From Adlercreutzia equolifaciens DSM 19450 (GTDB lineage: Bacteria; Actinomycetota; Coriobacteriia; Coriobacteriales; Eggerthellaceae): DNA of 64,000 nucleotides. The DNA is taken from positions 1,984,001 through 2,048,000 of the forward strand of contig NC_022567.1 in the NCBI RefSeq assembly GCF_000478885.1, in the 5' to 3' direction. The position numbers and the translations under genes were made by a program. The notes beneath the pieces are model-generated. The model did no database searches and had not been told where the DNA came from. It saw nothing but the letters and a program-made list of their open reading frames with translations. Position 1 is the first letter of the stretch, and every line of letters starts with the position of its first letter. This document shows positions 59,708 through 64,000 of the stretch, one piece after another.

Positions 59708-59780
59708 GAGAATCTCCTAGAAGTAGGCGGGCGACGCAACCACGCCCCGCCCGCAATATCGCATGACAAGGAAAAGCGCC

Positions 59781-60404
59781 CTAAACCAGGTAGTACACCG
59801 ACGGCTTCGTCCCCTCTTCAGGAAGCAGCTGCTTGTACTCGCGCGAAGCAATGAGCTTGGAAATTTCCGAATTCGGATCGTCCAAATCGCCCCAAATGCG
59901 AGCACGTCCAGGACACGCCCTCACGCACTCAGGTTCTCCGCCACCAGCAACTCGGTGCCAGCACATGGTGCACTTCTCAACCGTATGCCGCTGATGTTCC
60001 GGCGAATCTTTCGCACCCAAGGTATAGTCGAGCATGTACTCAGGCTCTTGCCAATTAAAGGACCGCACGCCGGTGTAGGGGCACGCCGCCATGCACATAC
60101 GACACCCGATGCACTTGTCATAATCTTGGCGAACAATACCCGTTTCCTCGTCCTTGTAGGTAGCTCCCACCGGACACACCCTCACACAAGCTGGATTCTC
60201 GCAGTGCTGGCAATTTACAGGCAGGTAGTCGATGGAGTTGTCAGGGAACGAGCCTCTGGGAATGTCCATTTCGTTGCTGCCGCCATCAGTCAGGATGCGA
60301 TTCCACCAAATCTCGTTAGGAAGATTATTCTCAATCTTGCAGGCCACGGCGCAGGTATGGCATCCGATGCACCGCTCTTGGTCAATTGCGAATCCGTAGT
60401 GCAT
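59781..60404 (-). CDS. Four-cluster ferredoxin-like subunit (DmsB role)
   Basis: A 207-residue protein with four [4Fe-4S] cysteine groups: CIGCHTCAVAC, CQHCENPACVRVCP, CIGCRMCMAACP, and CTMCWHR paired with ECVRACP. This is the standard electron-transfer subunit between the NrfD anchor and the molybdopterin subunit. It has no signal peptide and would be co-exported with the Tat-borne catalytic subunit. It starts 9 bases after the molybdoenzyme stop codon. Confidence 0.94.
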   Translation of the reverse strand: MHYGFAIDQERCIGCHTCAVACKIENNLPNEIWWNRILTDGGSNEMDIPRGSFPDNSIDYLPVNCQHCENPACVRVCPVGATYKDEETGIVRQDYDKCIGCRMCMAACPYTGVRSFNWQEPEYMLDYTLGAKDSPEHQRHTVEKCTMCWHRVAGGGEPECVRACPGRARIWGDLDDPNSEISKLIASREYKQLLPEEGTKPSVYYLV

Positions 60405-60413
60405 AATGCCACC

Positions 60414-62864
60414 CTACCTCTTCTTTACGTCGACGCGAGTATCGTAAAAATTGAAGGCCACCGACCATTCATCATTGTGCGGGTAGGTGAGCTCCTGGTA
60501 ACCGCCTTCAATGAACTGGTCACGCTGCCAACCCTTAGGCATGCGGGTCATGCCCTTTGGCAGACTCGGGTCGATGATGGCCTTCACCACCATATGGCCG
60601 CGATCGTTGAACACCTCGACGACGTCTCGGTCAGCGATTCCGCGGTCCGCTGCATCTTCAGGACTCATTTTGAAGAGCGGCTCGGGATCGAGCTCTCTCA
60701 AGATAGGAGAGTTAAACCACTGGGAATGGGTGCGCCAACGCGTGTGCTCCTGGATGAATACGAGCGGGTAGGTCTTGGCAGCTTCGCTGCGCTCGTTCAC
60801 CTCGGCTGAGGGCTGATAGTACACCAGATGCTCCTTGGGGAAGCGCTCTGTGACGTCTTGCCCATACATGACGCGAGGGGCCGGCTTCTCGGTGTAGAGC
60901 TGGGCCAAGCCGGATTCCGTGGGAAACTTCTCCCGCCCGACAATACCAGGCTTGCCAGGTGCCGTGCACAACTCGATATAGCCGTCTTTGCGTAAGCGAT
61001 CGAGGCTGACACCGAACGCCTCCACTGCAGGGCCCGACAACAGCATGTTTGCGTAGTCGTCGAAAGTGTACTCCTCGGGAAACGCTTCGGCATAGCCCAG
61101 GGCGCGACCGATCAAACCCGCAATCTCAACATCGTCTTTGGCCTCAAAGGGCGGATCTATCACCTTATCCTGATGCACGATATAGGGCAGGTTGTGCGCC
61201 TTGCGGAAGTCCTCGTTTTCGTAGAAAGAAGCGATGGGCAGAATCATATCGGAGTATCGAGCGGTGTCGGTCATCTCCATGTCCATAGCAAGGAGGAAAT
61301 CGAGATTGGGCAGAAGTTCTTCGAGGTAGTTAGTCTGCGAGGGCCAGTTGCTTGCCGAGTTGGAGAGAATGGCCACCATGGCCTTAATCGGATACGGCTC
61401 GCCGTTGTATTCTTGATCGCGCGCCACCTCATGCAGCAACGTCATCGGGAACGCCGTGGTCATTCCCTTGAACCCGGGAGCGGCCCACAGTCCGGGGATA
61501 TTCAGGGCGAGGGCGGTATTCAGGTAGATGCCCGTGAAGCCGGCGCCATCGCGGCCCACGTTGCCCGTCAGCGCCATAAGGATGGCAATAGCCCAGCAGG
61601 ACTGGTAGCCATTGTTGTAATGGTCCATGCCGAAGGAGATGTTCACCGAAATAGCATCGCCCTCCGCGAACATGCGGGCTAAATGCTCGATGGTTTCCTC
61701 CGTCATGCCCGTTTCCGCAACGGCGTCGGCTACGACGTACTGGGACAGCTGCTCCTTCAACAGAGTATACGACGTGGTTACCGTAATTCCTTCATACTCG
61801 TAAGACCCCTCGAGTGCCGGACCGGCACCGGTGCCGTACAGCACGGCAGTGTTCCTCTCGGGATCCCATACGTAGAACTCATCCTCGGCGTCTTCGGGCA
61901 CCTCTTCGAAATCGCTCTTACGCAGCAGCATGCCAGTGTCCTGGCGCACCAGGAAGGGCGCCGTGGTGCGTCTTTTGATGAATTCGACGTCCTGCAGATC
62001 GTTCTCAATGATGTAGTTCGACATGGCCAGGGCAAGATAGCCGTCGGTCGTGGGCTTGATGGGATAGTACTCATCAGATTTCATGGCGGTGGCAGACTTC
62101 ACCGGATCGATGGTGATAATGCGCGTGCCCTGCTCCTTGGCGCGCTGCATCCATCGCCAGTTCTGCGGTGTGCTGTGCACGGGATTCGAACCCCAAACCA
62201 CAATATGCGAGGAATCGAGCACGCTCTTTGCCTCGTTAGCGAAATACATCAGGCCGGTGCCGAGCACGCGATCGATGCCGTAGCCAGTGGAAAGGTCGTT
62301 CATGCCCGCAGGCTTCGAGACTCCCATGACACTACCCAGGCGATTGAAGATGCCCGTCTGGCCCTGAATCTCGCCATAGTTGCCCGTCCCAAAGTCGAAA
62401 ACCACGGCCTGGGGACCATACTCCTCAGCGATGCTGGAGAACTTTTGAGCAATTTCAGCGATGGCCTCGTCCCATGTGATGCGCTCCCACTCGCCAGCGC
62501 CACGCTCGGTACCATCGACCCGGCGCAAAGGATACTTGATGCGGTTTTCTCCGTAGATGCGATGCATGTACGACATGCCGCGCAGGCAGCTGCCGCGATA
62601 AAGATCCTCGCCATAATCGGCAGGCTCCAAACGAACAATCTTACCGTCACGCACATGGGCAGCGTAGCGACAGGATTGCATACAATTCGAACGGCAGACG
62701 CCATAGCCAGCAATTTCATCCTCTGTCGGCTCTCCGGCATTCGCGGCATCGAAGGCGCAGCCAACCAGATTGGATCCGACAACAGCAGCGCCAGCAGCTG
62801 CACTCGTGGCTTTAAGGAAGCCTCGGCGAGTCAGACCGCCTTGCGCGCTATTCCGATTCGACAT
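60414..62864 (-). CDS. Tat-exported molybdopterin oxidoreductase (DMSO-reductase family, DmsA-like)
   Basis: An 816-residue catalytic subunit. The Tat signal is LTRRGFLKATSAA. An N-terminal [4Fe-4S] group is CRSNCMQSC with a fourth Cys in RGSCLRG. Molybdopterin-binding regions follow: VVWGSNPVHSTPQN, TIDPVKSATA, and the C-terminal GMTRMPKGWQRDQFIEGG. The Mo-ligand segment looks like MNDLSTG, which by alignment to DmsA (GDYSSA) suggests a Ser ligand; this is inference. The substrate is unknown. In Coriobacteriia, related enzymes reduce sulphoxides or dehydroxylate catechols. The start at 62864 has AGGAGGAG upstream. It leads the operon behind a dyad operator. Confidence 0.92.
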   Translation of the reverse strand: MSNRNSAQGGLTRRGFLKATSAAAGAAVVGSNLVGCAFDAANAGEPTEDEIAGYGVCRSNCMQSCRYAAHVRDGKIVRLEPADYGEDLYRGSCLRGMSYMHRIYGENRIKYPLRRVDGTERGAGEWERITWDEAIAEIAQKFSSIAEEYGPQAVVFDFGTGNYGEIQGQTGIFNRLGSVMGVSKPAGMNDLSTGYGIDRVLGTGLMYFANEAKSVLDSSHIVVWGSNPVHSTPQNWRWMQRAKEQGTRIITIDPVKSATAMKSDEYYPIKPTTDGYLALAMSNYIIENDLQDVEFIKRRTTAPFLVRQDTGMLLRKSDFEEVPEDAEDEFYVWDPERNTAVLYGTGAGPALEGSYEYEGITVTTSYTLLKEQLSQYVVADAVAETGMTEETIEHLARMFAEGDAISVNISFGMDHYNNGYQSCWAIAILMALTGNVGRDGAGFTGIYLNTALALNIPGLWAAPGFKGMTTAFPMTLLHEVARDQEYNGEPYPIKAMVAILSNSASNWPSQTNYLEELLPNLDFLLAMDMEMTDTARYSDMILPIASFYENEDFRKAHNLPYIVHQDKVIDPPFEAKDDVEIAGLIGRALGYAEAFPEEYTFDDYANMLLSGPAVEAFGVSLDRLRKDGYIELCTAPGKPGIVGREKFPTESGLAQLYTEKPAPRVMYGQDVTERFPKEHLVYYQPSAEVNERSEAAKTYPLVFIQEHTRWRTHSQWFNSPILRELDPEPLFKMSPEDAADRGIADRDVVEVFNDRGHMVVKAIIDPSLPKGMTRMPKGWQRDQFIEGGYQELTYPHNDEWSVAFNFYDTRVDVKKR

Positions 62865-63051
62865 CTCTCCTCCTCTTGCGAGTAAGGGAGCACGCAATTC
62901 AAACGGATAGCTACTCCGCAGAGTTGACGCATGCATCCCTCTCTTTCCCATCCCCCATGGGCGAATCCGGTTGCATCGCTGCACGATTGATGGGATTCCA
63001 ACATTGTCTTTAGAATCGGCCGGATTCTGATGAAATTAGTCTGCCATACTC

Positions 63052-63093
63052 TGTCATAGGTTGTCAAGAGAAAATGTAGGACAATCTATGACA
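63052..63093. promoter_or_regulatory. Operator-like dyad upstream of the molybdoenzyme operon
   Basis: TGTCATAGGTTGTC (63052-63065) and GACAATCTATGACA (63080-63093) are inverted copies with one mismatch. A minus-strand TTGACA-like -35 hexamer lies at 63067-63062. A smaller palindrome AGAATCGGCCGGATTCT is at 63012-63028. The dyad probably binds a dimeric regulator. The 309-bp gap (62865-63173) has no gene apart from this and the SPFH terminator. Confidence 0.7.
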
Positions 63094-63132
63094 AAAAGAG
63101 TTGGAGTTGCACTTTTGGCTCTAGAAAGCCGC

Positions 63133-63155
63133 GACCCGCCGAAGAACGGCGGGTC
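63133..63155 (-). terminator. Hairpin terminator after the SPFH gene
   Basis: GACCCGCCG/CGGCGGGTC with a 5-base loop, 18 bases past the stop codon, followed by a weak T-rich tract (GCTTTCT). Confidence 0.7.
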
Positions 63156-63173
63156 ATCCAATCAAAGCGAGAA

Positions 63174-64000
63174 CTAGGCGCTTTTCACGGCTTTCGTTAC
63201 TGCGTCAGCCGCATCGGGGTCGGTGAAGCCCTCGCTGAAGGCACTGGGGATGACGAGCGTGCCGCCGGATTGCTTCACGGCCTCGTAGGCCAGATGCATG
63301 GTGCGCAACCTCATGGCCTCGGGGTCGCCCTCGTAGTTGGCGCTCGCGTCCTTCAGCATGTCGGAGATGTCCGCCTCCGCCTCGGCAAGCGTCATGCGGG
63401 CGTCGCGCTCGCGGGCCGCAATGGCACCGGCGGCCATCGCCGGTTGCAGCTCGCGGGGCACCACGATGTCGCGCACCTCCACGTCGATGACGTCGATCCC
63501 CCAACCGTCCAGCTTCGCCTCCAGCTCATCCTTCAGCTCGGCATCCAGCTGGTCGCGCCGACAGGCCACCTCGGCCAGGCTCGCGCGGCCGATGGCCTTG
63601 CGCAACATGGCCTGGGCCATCCACGCCACAGCGCTTGCGTAGTCTTCCACCTCTACGGTCGCCTTCTTCGGGGAGAACACCATCCAGAACACCACAGCAT
63701 CCACGTTCACGGGCACCAAATCGGACGTGAGCGTCTCCTCGGCACCGAAGTAGGTGGCCGCCACGCGCTGATCGATGCGCACCGTGTAGAACTCGATGAC
63801 CGGCCAGGTGAACACGAGGCCAGGCCCCGCCACGCGGTTGAAGCGGCCGAAGCGCATGACCACGGCGCGCTCCCATTCCATGACGATGTGCACCGACGAG
63901 GCGGCCAGGGCGCCGACCGCCACGGCGATCACGAGGGCCGCAAGGCCGATGCCGCCGGCAAGCAGCTGGGCGCAGGCGAGCACGAGCGCGCAGACGGCGG
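63174..64000 (-). CDS. SPFH-domain (stomatin/slipin-like) membrane protein, probably cut at window edge
   Basis: At least 269 residues. An N-terminal membrane helix (LAALVIAVAVGALAASSV) is followed by an SPFH/band 7 domain (EWERAVVMRFGRFNRVAGPGLVF, then TLTSDLVPVNVDAVVFW), a coiled segment and a slipin-like end (MHLAYEAVKQSGGTLVIPSAF). A GTG at 63983 could start it, but the frame remains open to base 64000, so the true start is probably outside. It would form membrane-domain scaffolds; no NfeD-type partner is visible here. A terminator follows. Confidence 0.85.
   Translation of the reverse strand, partial: AVCALVLACAQLLAGGIGLAALVIAVAVGALAASSVHIVMEWERAVVMRFGRFNRVAGPGLVFTWPVIEFYTVRIDQRVAATYFGAEETLTSDLVPVNVDAVVFWMVFSPKKATVEVEDYASAVAWMAQAMLRKAIGRASLAEVACRRDQLDAELKDELEAKLDGWGIDVIDVEVRDIVVPRELQPAMAAGAIAARERDARMTLAEAEADISDMLKDASANYEGDPEAMRLRTMHLAYEAVKQSGGTLVIPSAFSEGFTDPDAADAVTKAVKSA

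Overview
The window is GC-rich bacterial chromosome. Gene content and style point to an anaerobic gut actinobacterium of the class Coriobacteriia, most likely family Eggerthellaceae (Eggerthella, Adlercreutzia, Gordonibacter or Slackia type). The reasons are Tat-exported FAD reductases paired with small multihaem cytochromes, a membrane-bound LuxR regulator with about 12 membrane segments, a DMSO-reductase-family molybdoenzyme operon, MenG/UbiE, and many genes with AAGGAGG-type ribosome sites. No phage, insertion sequence, CRISPR array or plasmid function is visible. The genus is inference.

Layout. 1-2.0 kb: a copper P-type ATPase cut by the window edge, and its CsoR repressor with operator. 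2.1-11.6 kb: housekeeping genes (acyl carrier protein, ribosome hibernation factor, NhaA, FolC, CorA, uracil-DNA glycosylase, alanine racemase, MoaB/MogA and MoeA). 12-24.7 kb: ABC exporter, an ornithine-cyclodeaminase/LOR-SDH-type protein, a Tat lipoprotein FAD reductase facing a LysR regulator, enolase, oleate hydratase, EamA transporter, an ECF T component and a small acidic protein. 25-28.7 kb: the alpha ribosomal operon infA-rpmJ-rpsM-rpsK-rpsD-rpoA-rplQ. 29-31.1 kb: glutamate-cysteine ligase, tRNA-Lys and tRNA-Gln. 31.3-37.3 kb: LuxR regulator, tetrahaem cytochrome, FAD reductase, MFS transporter and universal stress protein. 37.5-44.2 kb: HD protein, CstA with a coupled unknown gene, a heavy-metal permease, xanthine permease and Xpt. 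44.5-46.8 kb: groES-groEL with a CIRCE operator. 46.9-54.5 kb: two-component pair, NadE, HypA, TatC/TatB, an amidohydrolase homologue lacking most metal ligands, and UbiE. 54.6-62.9 kb: DUF5685 protein, TorD-like chaperone, prolyl-tRNA deacylase, a membrane cytochrome pair, and a DmsABC-like operon behind an operator-like dyad. 63.2-64 kb: an SPFH/stomatin protein cut by the edge.

Working together. Moco synthesis (moeA, moaB/mogA), Tat export (tatB, tatC), a TorD chaperone and menaquinone methylation (ubiE) are all present and would support the exported molybdoenzyme and flavin reductases, giving an anaerobic-respiration theme. The xpt-permease pair salvages xanthine. CsoR/CopA and the Cys/His-rich permease deal with metals.

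The most unusual non-coding signal is a set of large intergenic inverted repeats (about 55-210 bp, arms 16-32 bp) at roughly ten places. Two arm families recur (1.7 with 18.5 kb, and 38.3 with 58.1 kb). Three other elements, with unrelated sequences, share a three-copy layout in which one copy is inverted.
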